64,000 nucleotides of DNA from Roseobacter sp. SK209-2-6 (GTDB lineage: Bacteria; Pseudomonadota; Alphaproteobacteria; Rhodobacterales; Rhodobacteraceae). The stretch spans positions 1-64,000 of the forward strand of contig NZ_AAYC01000014.1 of NCBI RefSeq assembly GCF_000169455.1, in the 5' to 3' direction. Shown here piece after piece: positions 28,001-37,507 of the stretch. The notes below the pieces were generated by a model that was not told the DNA's origin, searched no databases, and saw nothing but the letters and a program-made list of their open reading frames with translations. Made by a program: the position numbers and the translations under genes. How positions within the stretch are numbered: the stretch's first letter is position 1; every line of letters begins with the position of its first letter.

Positions 28001-28204
28001 CTCCCGTGTCTCCTTCTAACTTGTAAATTGTACAAGGCAGCCCCGAAGGGCGGCCCCCCGTCCTGCAGTTCGTACACGTTCTGATTGAGAGGGGGTCGTG
28101 CTCTGCCTGAGTTCAACTGTTGCATGCACGGAGAAAAAATCAAGAGCATGTGGCAAGAGTAGCGAAAAATAATGTGCTAAGCACACCTAGGAAAGAAAGA
28201 TTTT

Positions 28205-28522
28205 ATGATCCTTTACGGTTTGAAAAACTGTGATAGCTGCCGCAAGGCCTTGAAGCAACTGCCTGACTTTCGCCTTGTGGATGTAAAGCAAGAGGGGGTC
28301 CCGCCGGATCTTCTGTTCCAGGCTCATAGCAAATTTGGCGCGAAGCTCTTGAATACTCGGTCAACGACCTGGCGTGGGTTGAGCGAGGAGGAACGTCAAT
28401 CCCCACCACTGGAGCTTTTGGCGGCGCATCCAACTTTGATGAAGCGGCCACTAATCCAGCATGAGGGGGAATTATTGCTAGGCTGGGATCAGAATACTCG
28501 AGCTGCACTTGGAGTGAGCTGA
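28205..28522 (+). CDS. ArsC/Spx-family reductase-like protein
   Basis: A protein of 105 residues with a thioredoxin-like ArsC fold. The motif CDSC (9-12) gives a CxxC pair in place of the single Cys of true arsenate reductases. KRPLIQHEGELLLGW matches the family C-terminal half. It most resembles the YffB subgroup, of unknown role and probably not an arsenate reductase. It stands 41 bases upstream of a small membrane protein gene on the same strand. Confidence 0.82.
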   Translation: MILYGLKNCDSCRKALKQLPDFRLVDVKQEGVPPDLLFQAHSKFGAKLLNTRSTTWRGLSEEERQSPPLELLAAHPTLMKRPLIQHEGELLLGWDQNTRAALGVS

Positions 28523-28562
28523 GCCTCTGACTATGTCAATGCCGTAGTTTGGGAGAGACAAA

Positions 28563-28931
28563 ATGCGCAATGCGGCACTGGTTCTGGGAATTATCGCTGG
28601 GATCTTTGGAATGGTGGTGGGTTTCTTTGGCTATGGATACACTGTAGCCGTGGAAAATTTTGGAGAGATCGAGGGCCTGGCCGAACAGGCAGAGAACGTA
28701 GGTGAGCTGCGCATTCTGGCTGTTCTGTCACCGCTCATGGCCATTGCCGGAGGCGCCATGGCCAGAGCGCGTGCGCTTTGGGGAGGGATTTTGCTCCTGG
28801 CTTCGGCTGCGGCAATGTATCAGGCATTTGGCTTTGGCCTCTTTACCGTTTTCCCGCTTAGCTTTGCGGTGCTTGCCGGGCTTCTGGCATTGGCCGCGGG
28901 CAAGCCGGATGAGGCAAAGGCTCATTTCTAG
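28563..28931 (+). CDS. Small four-helix membrane protein
   Basis: A protein of 122 residues. Four hydrophobic segments (about 4-26, 50-66, 70-86 and 90-113) and a short acidic loop after the first predict an inner-membrane protein. It resembles DUF4064-type proteins, but I am not certain. GGGAGAG precedes the ATG. It may be co-transcribed with the ArsC-like gene. Confidence 0.65.
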   Translation: MRNAALVLGIIAGIFGMVVGFFGYGYTVAVENFGEIEGLAEQAENVGELRILAVLSPLMAIAGGAMARARALWGGILLLASAAAMYQAFGFGLFTVFPLSFAVLAGLLALAAGKPDEAKAHF

Positions 28932-28991
28932 TTTTCTGATTGCCCAGATCCACCTGATTGCCTAGGACCAGTAGACCAGTGCAACCAGCCG

Positions 28992-29024
28992 AAAAAAGAA
29001 ACGCCACTGCTAGCAGGGCGTTTC
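28992..29024 (-). terminator. Intrinsic terminator of the bufferin operon
   Basis: A 12-bp stem (GAAACGCC plus CTGC against GCAG plus GGCGTTTC, with one bulged A) with a TA loop lies 56 bases after the DoxX stop. On the minus strand it is followed by TTTTTT. This is one of the clearest terminators in the window. Confidence 0.85.
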
Positions 29025-29079
29025 CTCGTGATTAAACATTAAACAGCGGTGAGGTTCGCTCTCTTCAGCTTTGAGGGGA

Positions 29080-29616
29080 TCAATCCTCAGCTGGGGCAAC
29101 CATGCGCTTTACAACCGCATCCACCGAAATAGCCCCGGCACCTTTGAAAACCAGAACCAGCAACAGGAATGTCCACATGACCCGCTGATCGACCAGTTCG
29201 ATGGCGTTGTTGAAGAGGCTGCCCAGTTTCACCCCATGTCCGGTGACATCCACGATGGTTTGAACCCAGATGAACCCGATAGTGCCCAGAGCGGCAAGAC
29301 GGGTCATAAGGCCCAGAAGGATCAGCGCTGGCAAGACATATTCCGCGACGGTGCCTGCGAAGATCACCAAGCGCTGGAAAATGTTGAGCTGGGAGACATC
29401 ATAGAGAACCGCTTCTGCCGCATGGGGGAAGATCTGTCCAAAGGCGCCGGCTGATGGAGAGAAGATCGAGCCGTCGATCTTTAGACCCGCAGAGTTCCAA
29501 TAGTAGACCAGCAACACCGCTGCAAAAACCAGGCGGGCCAGGGTCGGAACCGCAAAGCCCGAGAGCCTGTCGGCCTTGCCGAGGAGTGAAGTATATGTGG
29601 AGACAAGTGCGTGCAT
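29080..29616 (-). CDS. DoxX-family membrane protein of the bufferin operon
   Basis: An inner-membrane protein of 178 residues with four predicted helices (about 22-45, 78-102, 105-126 and 143-163). VYYWNSAGLKIDG and EYVLPALILLGLMTRLAAL are typical of DoxX. DoxX proteins commonly end operons that encode DUF2282, DUF692 and DUF2063 proteins. Its role there is unproven; a redox or electron-donor function is often suggested. It begins four bases after the bufC stop and ends the operon. Confidence 0.9.
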   Translation of the reverse strand: MHALVSTYTSLLGKADRLSGFAVPTLARLVFAAVLLVYYWNSAGLKIDGSIFSPSAGAFGQIFPHAAEAVLYDVSQLNIFQRLVIFAGTVAEYVLPALILLGLMTRLAALGTIGFIWVQTIVDVTGHGVKLGSLFNNAIELVDQRVMWTFLLLVLVFKGAGAISVDAVVKRMVAPAED

Positions 29617-29620
29617 GGTC

Positions 29621-30376
29621 TTACCCTTTGTTTTCCAGGCCTGTTATTGCGCCCCCCTGCAAGAGCAGGGTGAGCGTGGCTCCCAGGTCAAAGTTTTCAG
29701 TGTTGGCGCTGGCTTGTTCCAAAGCCTCACCAATGGTGGCGCCCCCCATCAGGGCGCTGATCCAGACTGCACCCGACGGGGGCAGGACCTGGGGAATGGG
29801 ATCGAATTCGGGGCGTGTTATCAGCACGTCCTGCGCTAGCGCCGAAGGCTTGGGCGCATTTTCCCGGGTGTTGAAAAGCCAAAGCGCATGAATGGGCCAT
29901 GACGATTTTATCACTTGAAGTGCGGGCGCCAGCGACAGGCGGCTCTGCATCAAGTCTTCGGCCGACAGCGCGGCCAGCAGATCTGCCTCAATTGGCTCTG
30001 CATCCGCCGCATGGTAAGAATGGCGCAGGGCCAGCTCCAACCGGGCGACATCTGCAAGGTAACCCAGGTGTTTTAGCTGTTCTAGGCCTTCCAGAAACGC
30101 AGGGAACTCCTCACCATAGAACATCATCAAGGGCGAGGATGGAGGATGCTGACGCAGGAATAGCCCTGCAAGCCCATCCATGTTTTTCTGGCCCAAAAGT
30201 TTGGAGATAACCGGAAAAGCACCGTGCATGGCCTCGGTCAGCGACACCGCGACATTGTTGCGGTAGACGTTGAAGCGTCGCCCGGCTGAGTTTTCCTGAT
30301 GATCGGTAAGGCCCAGAGGAATGGGCTCTCCGGCATCCATCATAGCGCGGGCGAATTCTGCCTGGGTCACAGTCAT
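29621..30376 (-). CDS. bufC: BufC/HvfC-type partner protein (DUF2063)
   Basis: A protein of 251 residues. The N-terminal DUF2063 domain (about 5-95) has RFNVYRNNVAVSLTEAMHGAFP and FLRQHPPSSPLMMFYGEEFP. The C-terminal half is an all-helical extension. In the known systems this protein forms a complex with the MNIO enzyme and helps it bind the precursor peptide. The start overlaps the bufB stop (ATGA), so the two are made together in a fixed ratio. Confidence 0.9.
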   Translation of the reverse strand: MTVTQAEFARAMMDAGEPIPLGLTDHQENSAGRRFNVYRNNVAVSLTEAMHGAFPVISKLLGQKNMDGLAGLFLRQHPPSSPLMMFYGEEFPAFLEGLEQLKHLGYLADVARLELALRHSYHAADAEPIEADLLAALSAEDLMQSRLSLAPALQVIKSSWPIHALWLFNTRENAPKPSALAQDVLITRPEFDPIPQVLPPSGAVWISALMGGATIGEALEQASANTENFDLGATLTLLLQGGAITGLENKG

Positions 30377-31227
30377 GCTGCAATGCGCTCCAGTGCGGAG
30401 GCTGCCCGCGCGGCTTCTGCTTCCAGAATGGGCCAGTCAGGGACATCATTGTCCCATTCGATGAGGATCGGCTTGGCGCCGGATTGCGCCAGGGTATAGT
30501 CGAGTAGAGCCCAGACTGGATCCACGACTTCCCGCCCGTGGCTGTCGATCAGCAGGGGGCGCCCGTGGTCATCCTCGTCTTTGTCATGACCGCCCAGGTG
30601 AATTTCGCCGACCTTTTCCAGTGCAAAGGCATCGATGTAACCCTGTGGGGAGAAGTCCAGATTGGTGGCCGAGACAAAAACATTGTTTACATCCAGCAAG
30701 AGGCCACAGCCGGTGCGGCGGGAAATCTCGGCCAGAAATTCAGGCTCGGACCAGGTGCTTTCCGCAAAGGCCAGGTAACTGGAGGGGTTTTCCAGCAGCA
30801 TCTTGCGGCCAATTGCTTCCTGCAATTGGTCGATGTGGTCACATACCCGCGTCAGGGCCGTGTCGGTATAGGGAAGCGGCAGAAGGTCGTTGTAGAAATG
30901 GCTATCGTGGGTCGACCAGGCCAGATGTTCAGAAAAACTCGCAGGGTTGAGCCAGCCTACAAGGGTCTTCAGCCGCGCCAGGTGATCCGTATCCAAGGGG
31001 CCTTCGCCGCCAATCGACAGGCCAACACCATGCACGGACATGGCAAAGCGCTCGGCCAGATGACGCAGTTGCGCCAGCGGGCGGCCGCCATCGCCCATAT
31101 AGTTTTCAGCGTGAATTTCCAGCCAATTGACACTGCCAGGCTCTGCGGTGATCTGGGCAAAATGCTGCGGCTTATAGCCAACCCCCGGCGCTGCAGGCAG
31201 ATGTTTCAAGGCAGCAGTGTCGAGCAT
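30373..31227 (-). CDS. bufB: BufB-type multinuclear non-haem iron enzyme (MNIO, DUF692)
   Basis: A TIM-barrel protein of 284 residues. Metal-binding segments of the MNIO family are visible in order: EIHAENYMG, SVHGVGLSIGG, FSEHLAW, LLENPSSY, LLLDVNNVFV, EIHLGGHD and IEWDNDVP. MNIO enzymes oxidise cysteine residues of precursor peptides into heterocycles (oxazolone/thioamide or thiooxazole) with two or three iron ions and O2. AGAGGT precedes the ATG. It lies between the precursor gene (98-base gap) and bufC (four-base overlap). Confidence 0.93.
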   Translation of the reverse strand: MLDTAALKHLPAAPGVGYKPQHFAQITAEPGSVNWLEIHAENYMGDGGRPLAQLRHLAERFAMSVHGVGLSIGGEGPLDTDHLARLKTLVGWLNPASFSEHLAWSTHDSHFYNDLLPLPYTDTALTRVCDHIDQLQEAIGRKMLLENPSSYLAFAESTWSEPEFLAEISRRTGCGLLLDVNNVFVSATNLDFSPQGYIDAFALEKVGEIHLGGHDKDEDDHGRPLLIDSHGREVVDPVWALLDYTLAQSGAKPILIEWDNDVPDWPILEAEAARAASALERIAA

Positions 31228-31325
31228 GGCAAACCTCTATTTCCAAAAGGCGGGAGGGGTTGGGCAGTCGCTTTAAGAGGGCGGTTCAGATCCCGCCCTC
31301 TCGCATGTTCTTTTAGGCTGTTGCC

Positions 31326-31631
31326 TTATGCGGGCAGGTCGCGCTCTTGAGGCTCAAGGGAGCCCTTGCGCTCTGTGCCGTCTGCCAATGCGGGCAGGTC
31401 GATATCTGCACAGGTACCTGCATCCACCAGGGTCCAGGCGTTGCCCTGATAATCAACGGTAGAGGTGCCTGCGCAGGTGGTGCCAGGACCGGCGGCGCAG
31501 TCATTCTGACCAGCAAGGGAGACACCATAGCATTTTTCTTTGGTGCCGGCTGCGGCAGGAATTGTGGAAGCGGCGGTCAGAGCGGCTGCGACGGCACCGG
31601 CAACGGCGAGGGATTTTGCGGTTTTCGACAT
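31326..31631 (-). CDS. bufA: Bufferin-type RiPP precursor (BufA1, DUF2282)
   Basis: A precursor of 101 residues. A signal peptide (about 1-28, ending PAAA) predicts export to the periplasm, unusual for RiPPs but standard in this family. The core has four Cys (34, 45, 53, 74) in the DUF2282 pattern [21 protein letters not shown] and AGTCADI. Known bufferins have their central cysteines modified by the MNIO enzyme and bind copper, so the modified peptide buffers copper stress. The C-terminal 20 residues are charged. The start has only a weak ribosome site (AAGAG). It is the first gene of the operon. Confidence 0.9.
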   Translation of the reverse strand: MSKTAKSLAVAGAVAAALTAASTIPAAAGTKEKCYGVSLAGQNDCAAGPGTTCAGTSTVDYQGNAWTLVDAGTCADIDLPALADGTERKGSLEPQERDLPA

Positions 31632-31692
31632 CTCTTGAAATCCTTTTGGGTTATCTTGCGGTGTCCTGATGACACAAAAAACCTAACCCGGC

Positions 31693-31713
31693 GTGACACG
31701 AATTTTAAGTCAC
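31693..31713. promoter_or_regulatory. Dyad in the bufferin promoter region
   Basis: The inverted repeat GTGAC-N11-GTCAC lies 62-82 bases upstream of the bufA start codon, a usual distance for an operator or promoter element. The binding factor is unknown; no regulator gene adjoins the operon. Confidence 0.35.
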
Positions 31714-32024
31714 GAGCCCGTGTCTCACATCTGCGTCAGGTGCTGTGATGGGTTTTGCTGTTCTAACTCATTGAAAATGAACAAAACTGTCTGTGATCTG
31801 AAACCAAAGCCCTTGCTGGAATTGGGGTTTGAGCATCAAAAAGGGGGGAAATATTACAGGTCGATCCCCACCAACCAGGCGGGTTTGGTCAACTTGTAAC
31901 ATTTGTAATTGCCCCTCTGGCATTTCGGAATTTGCTACCTAGCGCCGCTTCTGGATAGCGGATGCAAGACACGCGGTGCAGTACGGTTCTGATCGCTTGG
32001 GGAAATGTCTGCTATGACAAAAGG

Positions 32025-32049
32025 AAAGCCCCCTGCGAAAGGGGGCTTT
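32025..32049 (-). terminator. Intrinsic terminator of thrS
   Basis: A perfect 9-bp stem (AAAGCCCCC/GGGGGCTTT) with a seven-base loop lies 24 bases after the thrS stop and is followed on the minus strand by CCTTTTG. Confidence 0.8.
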
Positions 32050-32073
32050 GAAGGGTCTAGAAAAATGCCGTTT

Positions 32074-34023
32074 TTAGGTCAGCAGATCCGGAGGGGTTGC
32101 TTCCTGGGTCAGTTTGGCAACGGTCTCATCCAGGCCTTCCACTTTGGTCTGCTTTTCGCCAAGTCGGCGGACGGAGACAGTACGTTCTTCCACTTCGCGG
32201 TGTCCAACAGCGAGGATCACCGGAACCTTGCCCACAGAGTGTTCGCGGACCTTGTAGTTGATCTTCTCATTGCGAATGTCTGCTTCGGCTCGGACGCCTG
32301 CGGCACGGAGCGTTTCCACCACTTCGTTCACATAGTCATCTGCATCCGAGGTGATTGACGCGACCACAACCTGACGCGGGGCCAGCCAGAAGGGCAGTTT
32401 GCCCGCGTGCTCTTCGATCAGAATGCCGATAAAACGCTCAAATGAGCCCAGGCAGGCACGGTGCAACATGAAAGGACGGTGTTTGTTGCCATCCTGGCCG
32501 ATGAAATTGGCCTCCAGTCGCTCTGGCAGGTTGGGGTCAACCTGAAGTGTGCCACATTGCCAGTTCCGGCCGATCGCATCGGTCAGAGTGAACTCCAGCT
32601 TGGGGCCGTAAAAAGCACCTTCGCCTTCCAGGACCTCGTATTCATAGCCGGCAGCCTTGCAGGCATCTCCCAGTGCCTTTTCCACCAGATCCCAGCTTTC
32701 ATCGCTGCCGATCCGCTTTTCCGGACGGGTCGAAAGCTTGATGGTCCAGTTGTGGAAACCGAGGTCGGCATAGACTTTGGACAGGAAGGCGATGAATTTT
32801 GCGGTCTCAGATTCGATCTGATCCTCGGAACAGAAGATATGACCGTCATCCTGGGTAAAGCCGCGCACCCGCATGATGCCGTGCAGCGCGCCCGAAGGTT
32901 CGTAGCGGGCACAGGAGCCGAATTCGGCCATGCGCAAAGGTAGATCGCGATAGGATTTAAGGCCCTGGTTGAACACCTGTACGTGGCAGGGACAATTCAT
33001 CGGCTTCAGCGCGTTGATTGCCTTTTCACGGGCATGGTCCTCGTCGACTTCGACGATGAACATGTTTTCCTGGTATTTGTCCCAGTGGCCCGAGGCCTCC
33101 CAGAGTTTGCGGTCAACAACCTGTGGGGTGTTCACCTCGACATAGCCATCACGCTCCTGCATGCGGCGCATATAGTCCTGCAGGGTGGTGTAGATCTTCC
33201 AGCCATTGGGATGCCAGAACACCTGGCCCGGCGCCTCTTCCTGCATGTGGTAGAGGTTCATCTCGCGGCCCAGCTTGCGGTGGTCGCGCTTGGCCGCTTC
33301 TTCCAGCATATGCAGGTGGGCTTTGAGTTTTTCCTTGCCGGTGAAGGCAACACCGTAGATCCGCTGCAGCATGGCGCGATCGCTGTCGCCGCGCCAATAT
33401 GCGCCGGCAATCGACATCAGCTTGAAGGCATCGCCCGGAAGCTGGCCGGTGTGCTGCAGGTGCGGGCCGCGGCAGAGATCCTGCCAGTCGCCGTGCCAGT
33501 ACATCCGCAGCGGCTCATCGCCGGGGATGCTCTCGATCAGTTCGACCTTATAGGGCTCATTGTTGTCGCTGTAATGCAGGATCGCGCGGGGGCGGTCCCA
33601 GACTTCGGTGCGGACTTCATCACGCTTGTTGATGATTTCCTTCATCTTCTTCTCGATGGCGCCCAAGTCTTCCGGGGTGAAGGGTTCCGCGCGATCGAAG
33701 TCGTAGTACCAGCCGTTTTCAATGACAGGGCCAATGGTGACCTTGGTATCAGGCCAGATTTCCTGCACTGCGCGTGCCATCACATGAGCCAGGTCGTGGC
33801 GGATCAGCTCATTGGCCTGCGCCTCATCCTTCATGGTGTGGATCGCGATTGAGGCATCGGTATCGATCGGCCACTGCAGGTCCCAATGGGCCCCGTTCAC
33901 GGTGGCTGAGATCGCCTTTTTGCCAAGGGAGGTCGAAATGGAAGAGGCAACTTCAGCAGGGGTTACGCCTGCGTCGAACTCGCGTGCATTGCCATCGGGG
34001 AAAGTGAGAGAGATTTGGGCCAT
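32074..34023 (-). CDS. thrS: Threonyl-tRNA synthetase
   Basis: The enzyme charges tRNA-Thr, with editing of mischarged serine. The protein of 649 residues has a TGS domain (1-62), the editing domain with HDLAHVMA and a later Cys/His pair, the class II core with [15 protein letters not shown] (motif 2) and a C-terminal anticodon-binding domain. Zinc ligands are visible in [10 protein letters not shown] and DDGHIFC. ATG 34023 has AGGAG upstream and begins the TGS domain. The open frame extends 155 codons further but without family similarity. It is transcribed alone. Confidence 0.97.
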   Translation of the reverse strand: MAQISLTFPDGNAREFDAGVTPAEVASSISTSLGKKAISATVNGAHWDLQWPIDTDASIAIHTMKDEAQANELIRHDLAHVMARAVQEIWPDTKVTIGPVIENGWYYDFDRAEPFTPEDLGAIEKKMKEIINKRDEVRTEVWDRPRAILHYSDNNEPYKVELIESIPGDEPLRMYWHGDWQDLCRGPHLQHTGQLPGDAFKLMSIAGAYWRGDSDRAMLQRIYGVAFTGKEKLKAHLHMLEEAAKRDHRKLGREMNLYHMQEEAPGQVFWHPNGWKIYTTLQDYMRRMQERDGYVEVNTPQVVDRKLWEASGHWDKYQENMFIVEVDEDHAREKAINALKPMNCPCHVQVFNQGLKSYRDLPLRMAEFGSCARYEPSGALHGIMRVRGFTQDDGHIFCSEDQIESETAKFIAFLSKVYADLGFHNWTIKLSTRPEKRIGSDESWDLVEKALGDACKAAGYEYEVLEGEGAFYGPKLEFTLTDAIGRNWQCGTLQVDPNLPERLEANFIGQDGNKHRPFMLHRACLGSFERFIGILIEEHAGKLPFWLAPRQVVVASITSDADDYVNEVVETLRAAGVRAEADIRNEKINYKVREHSVGKVPVILAVGHREVEERTVSVRRLGEKQTKVEGLDETVAKLTQEATPPDLLT

Positions 34024-34316
34024 GGTCTGGCTGCTCCTCGTCGGTTTGGCGCCCACAGAACGCCCGGTTGCGGGTATATGTTTGGTTCTGGCCTTTTGCG
34101 ATCTCAGTGAGGGGAAGTCAAGACGGGTATCCAGGCAGCTGAATTTCCAAGAGAAATGAAACTTTGTGTGCAAATGTGTGCGGATGCATGCAAATGTACG
34201 CGCGGGTATACTGGTAAGTATTTGAAAAATATAAGAAAAATATTGAACTGAATCGCGATTTGCGGCAGTTTGGCTGAAACTTACGAAGTAACGGACATAC
34301 CCGGAGGAGTGTTCCA

Positions 34317-34559
34317 ATGACCTGCCCAAGCTCTGATATCGATCTGACGCAAGATGATATGCATCTGATCGAAACAGCCCTGTGCGAGACCCAGAGACTT
34401 CTGGCGCATCGGCATCTGTCCTATGAACACTGCTCATGCCTCGAAGGCGCGCCGAGTGGTGAGAAAGCCCAGATCCTTGGTGAGACACTTAGCCGGATCG
34501 AGGATCTTTTGCGGCGCATGGGCGACCATGGGGATCTCGAAGGTGCGGCGGCCTTCTAG
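34317..34559 (+). CDS. Small hypothetical protein
   Basis: A soluble helical protein of 80 residues with several Cys (residues 3, 23, 39 and 41 in YEHCSCLEG) and two amphipathic helices. GGAGGAG lies nine bases before the ATG, a strong ribosome site that supports it as a real gene. It is divergent from thrS. I do not recognise a family. Confidence 0.65.
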   Translation: MTCPSSDIDLTQDDMHLIETALCETQRLLAHRHLSYEHCSCLEGAPSGEKAQILGETLSRIEDLLRRMGDHGDLEGAAAF

Positions 34560-34593
34560 CCGGACAGGGGCTCTGGCCGGTCGAGGACTTCGT

Positions 34594-35388
34594 TCAGAGC
34601 TGCCTTTCTCTGAATCGCCGCCAGTTTGAGAGCGCTTTCAGCAGAGGTTTGAATGGCCAGAGAAAGACAAAGGCCATGACTGTCAGAATAGGCCGCGCCC
34701 GCCGTATCAACCGGCTCGCATATCTGTTCGCTTCCTTCTCTTGCCCGGCATCTTGCCCGCTCTCGAGATGGCCGCGGGCATGGTGGCCAATCTCGTGATA
34801 GAGCGTGTGCTGGGTTTTGAGGATCTTCAGCTAATCCTGAAACCTTCCTCCTGCGGGAGAAGGCCAAGTCAGGCAAATGCCGGAACTGTGAATCATATAG
34901 TAGCCTAAGTAGTCCAACTCGTTGGAAAACGGCACGACGTCTATCCGGGCGATGTGCTGCAAGTCGGCCCGCGGCGGCGTCTTCAGCCATTTTTTGAGAA
35001 GGTTTTTCACCCTGTCTTCGCCTTTGATGCTACGGGAAATCGTTACTGGGATGCCTGCGATCAGATGTTTTTCAGGCCTTTTGTCATAGCGTGCCTCAAT
35101 CAGAGAAACGGTTCGGCGGTGCATGGCGTGAAGTGGGGAGGAGTTCAGTCTCTTGATCTCGGTCTTTGCGTGCTCTGCATCAATCTCGTGAAGAAGGCTG
35201 AGAAGCACTGCAAGATACTGACCTTGCGGTCCGCGCGGATATTCCTTCCAGGATATAGAAGAGAGTTTGTCCTTGATCGGGGGAATAGCGTCTGATCCGG
35301 CGGAAAGAAGATTGCGCCAGCCATCGCGGACGGTACGCGGGTGACTTGTTGCGACCCCTCTTAGCAGATGTTCCACATCTTTGTTCAA
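34594..35388 (-). pseudogene. Zinc-peptidase-like gene interrupted by an amber stop
   Basis: One reading frame of 264 codons runs from the ATG at 35388 to the TGA at 34594, broken only by TAG at 34833-34831 (codon 186). Behind the stop, in the same frame, the sequence reads LKILKTQHTLYHEIGHHARG, with the zinc motif HEIGH at 198-202. A second motif EKEANRYASRLI (third ligand likely E219) and a membrane helix (about 234-250) follow. The N-terminal 185 residues are a soluble domain I do not recognise. One base change (for example TGG to TAG) explains the break. Either it is a recent pseudogene or two products are made. No TAG-decoding system was seen. Confidence 0.75.
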
Positions 35389-35487
35389 ATAGTCCTCACG
35401 AGTTGGATTAATTTACTCTTCTTCTATTTGAGATTTGAAACCGAGGCTGCCAAGTAGAGTGTTGCAGAGAATTGGGTTTGGGGTGGG

Positions 35488-36486
35488 CTAGGGCAACGGT
35501 AGGCCTTCGCGGATCATCGCAGAGAATTCTGCTGTGATTCCGCTGCTTTGTGCGCGTTTGGTGATTCGGCTGACTTCGATCAACTCCTCAAGAGGTATCT
35601 GACTGTTCAGCACGCCTGCGTCATAGGCATAGCTTGGCAGGTAGCCATTGGCCATGACCCGCCAATCCAAGGGCACTTCATCGACGATGGTTCGGATCAT
35701 CGTCATGACAACCGTGGTGCAATTGGTGGTCAAAGAGTTGTACCAGCGGGGGTGTTCCGCAAGGCTGTTGGCCGCAACCACATATTGCAGCAACAGTTCG
35801 CGGGCGCGCTCGGGGCTGGTATTGGTGCGAAACAGCTGCACATCTTCTCCGCGTGCGTTGGTGCGGGTGCCAATCACATCGCGCTCATCGGCGGCAACGA
35901 TTGCCAGGGTATTGGCCTTGAAAAGATCGGCTATCGGAGAGAACTCACCGCCTTGTTGGCGGCGAACCTCGACGGACCAGGCAATATAGTCGCCATTTGC
36001 AAAACCAAAGCTGATCAGCATATGGGCAATCGAGCGCCCAGACCAATAGGACATCACCAGATCGACACTTTCCAATTGGTCGAGGTCATAGCTCCGGGTT
36101 TCCCAGTTTTGGTCAAAGTCACTGGTGCTGCGCCAGGTGAAATTGCGCAGATTGTTCAGGGTAAGGGTTGAGCCTTCAACCGTGCCAGTCACCTGACGGG
36201 CGACATCCGGTGACCAATCGCGTTCTGCCGGAGGGGTGAGACTGCTCCACCAGGTAAGAACGGCGGCGATGGCAAAGCAAAAGGTAGTCAGGGCGCGGAG
36301 TTTGCGCGGTCGAAACAGGCCAATCACTGTCAAGCTGCCAAATAGGGCGAAAAAGCCTGCAAAAATTCCAGGAAAGGGAGGCTCGAACGGGAGCCGATAC
36401 CAGAGCGCCAGGGATGCCCAGGACGTGGCCAACAGCATTGCAAGCGCTAGAAATGGCAAAAGAAGGCGGCGGAGATGGCGTGTCAT
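35488..36486 (-). CDS. DUF4105 (Lnb N-terminal periplasmic) membrane protein
   Basis: A protein of 332 residues. Three hydrophobic helices at the N-terminus (about 8-30, 38-58 and 64-82) anchor a large periplasmic domain with WSGRSIAHMLISFGF and YNSLTTNCTT, typical of DUF4105. The conserved Cys in TTNCTT and upstream His give the domain the look of a papain-like (NlpC/CHAP-related) fold; activity is unproven. It lies about 100 bases downstream of nothing on its strand and appears monocistronic. Confidence 0.82.
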   Translation of the reverse strand: MTRHLRRLLLPFLALAMLLATSWASLALWYRLPFEPPFPGIFAGFFALFGSLTVIGLFRPRKLRALTTFCFAIAAVLTWWSSLTPPAERDWSPDVARQVTGTVEGSTLTLNNLRNFTWRSTSDFDQNWETRSYDLDQLESVDLVMSYWSGRSIAHMLISFGFANGDYIAWSVEVRRQQGGEFSPIADLFKANTLAIVAADERDVIGTRTNARGEDVQLFRTNTSPERARELLLQYVVAANSLAEHPRWYNSLTTNCTTVVMTMIRTIVDEVPLDWRVMANGYLPSYAYDAGVLNSQIPLEELIEVSRITKRAQSSGITAEFSAMIREGLPLP

Positions 36487-36660
36487 TAAGCGTCCTGAAA
36501 TGCGATCAAGCGAATGCGGCGCACACTAGGCGCAGCAAGGCAGTCCGGCAAGTCCGCAGACCCATTGAAGGCAACGCGTTCTCCGGTTTCCTGGGAAATC
36601 TGCAATTGCGCTGTATCGGATCCCATGTCACATCTGACCAAAACCAGAGGGGGAAGAGAC

Positions 36661-37422
36661 ATGGCCGAAGCGCAATATCTGGAAACCACCCAAGGGCGCA
36701 GGATTGCCTATCACCTGACCAAGGGCAAAGGCCCTTTTGTGGTGTTCCTGGGTGGGCTCAAATCCGACATGGAGGGAACCAAGGCGGTGCACCTGGAGGC
36801 CTGGGCCAAGGCACGGGGGCAGGCCTTCCTTCGGTTTGACTACTCAGGGCATGGGGAAAGCTCTGGGAGTTTTGAAGAGGGCGCGATTGGGGACTGGCAT
36901 CAGGATACGCTGGCAGCGGTTGAAGCCCTGACACAGGGTCAAGTTCTGCCGGTCGGTTCTTCAATGGGCGGGTGGCAAGCACTTTTGTTGGCGCGGGCGA
37001 TGCCGGAACGTCTCTGCGGACTTGTGACCATCGCCGCCGCGCCGGATTTCACTGAAGATGGCTATTGGGCCAGTTTCAGCGATGCGCAAAAGGCGGAGTT
37101 GGAAAGCCGCGGCTATGTCGAGTTGCCAAGTGATTACATGGAACCCTATCGCATCTCCAAGCGGATGATCGAGGATGGGCGCAAACACCTGGTTCTGCGG
37201 GAGGCGCTGAAGCTGCCTTTCCCTGTTCGGTGTCTGCAGGGAACTGCGGATACGGCTGTGTCGACACAAACGGCCCTACGGTTGCTGGATCACGCAGATT
37301 GCAATGATATGCGCCTCAACTTGGTGAAGGACGCGGATCACCGCTTCTCTGATGGGCCGTGCCTGGGCTTGATCGAACAAGCTGTGGAGGAATTGCTTCA
37401 AGTCCGAGCCAGAGGGGGATAA
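36661..37422 (+). CDS. Alpha/beta hydrolase
   Basis: A protein of 253 residues. The nucleophile elbow GSSMGGW carries the Ser, and GTADTAV and DADHRFSD carry the acid and the His. The pattern resembles ABHD10-type serine hydrolases (carboxylesterases or depalmitoylases). The substrate is unknown. GGGGGAAGAG precedes ATG 36661; a longer open frame upstream overlaps the DUF4105 promoter and was rejected. Confidence 0.82.
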   Translation: MAEAQYLETTQGRRIAYHLTKGKGPFVVFLGGLKSDMEGTKAVHLEAWAKARGQAFLRFDYSGHGESSGSFEEGAIGDWHQDTLAAVEALTQGQVLPVGSSMGGWQALLLARAMPERLCGLVTIAAAPDFTEDGYWASFSDAQKAELESRGYVELPSDYMEPYRISKRMIEDGRKHLVLREALKLPFPVRCLQGTADTAVSTQTALRLLDHADCNDMRLNLVKDADHRFSDGPCLGLIEQAVEELLQVRARGG

Positions 37423-37507
37423 ACTCTGGGTTGAAAGTTGCTTGCGTGAATCAGAGTGCCAGGCCGAGCTGTGCCCTAAGGTGTGACCCTCAATTGGAGC
37501 CGAAACT

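Larger units (their letters stand above)
31632..32073. other. Region between bufA and the end of thrS
   Basis: No gene is called. It carries the bufferin promoter region (a dyad at 31693-31713, listed separately) and the thrS terminator (32025-32049). A short plus-strand frame (31693-31899) has no ribosome site and is not supported. Confidence 0.45.

Noticed and set aside
32983-33852. 289-codon plus-strand frame opposite thrS
   Set aside because: Antisense to catalytic and editing domains of ThrS; no family match.
34594-34990. Independent 144-codon frame (34556-34990) in this area
   Set aside because: It is the wrong frame; the peptidase motif reads in the frame continuous with the upstream gene.
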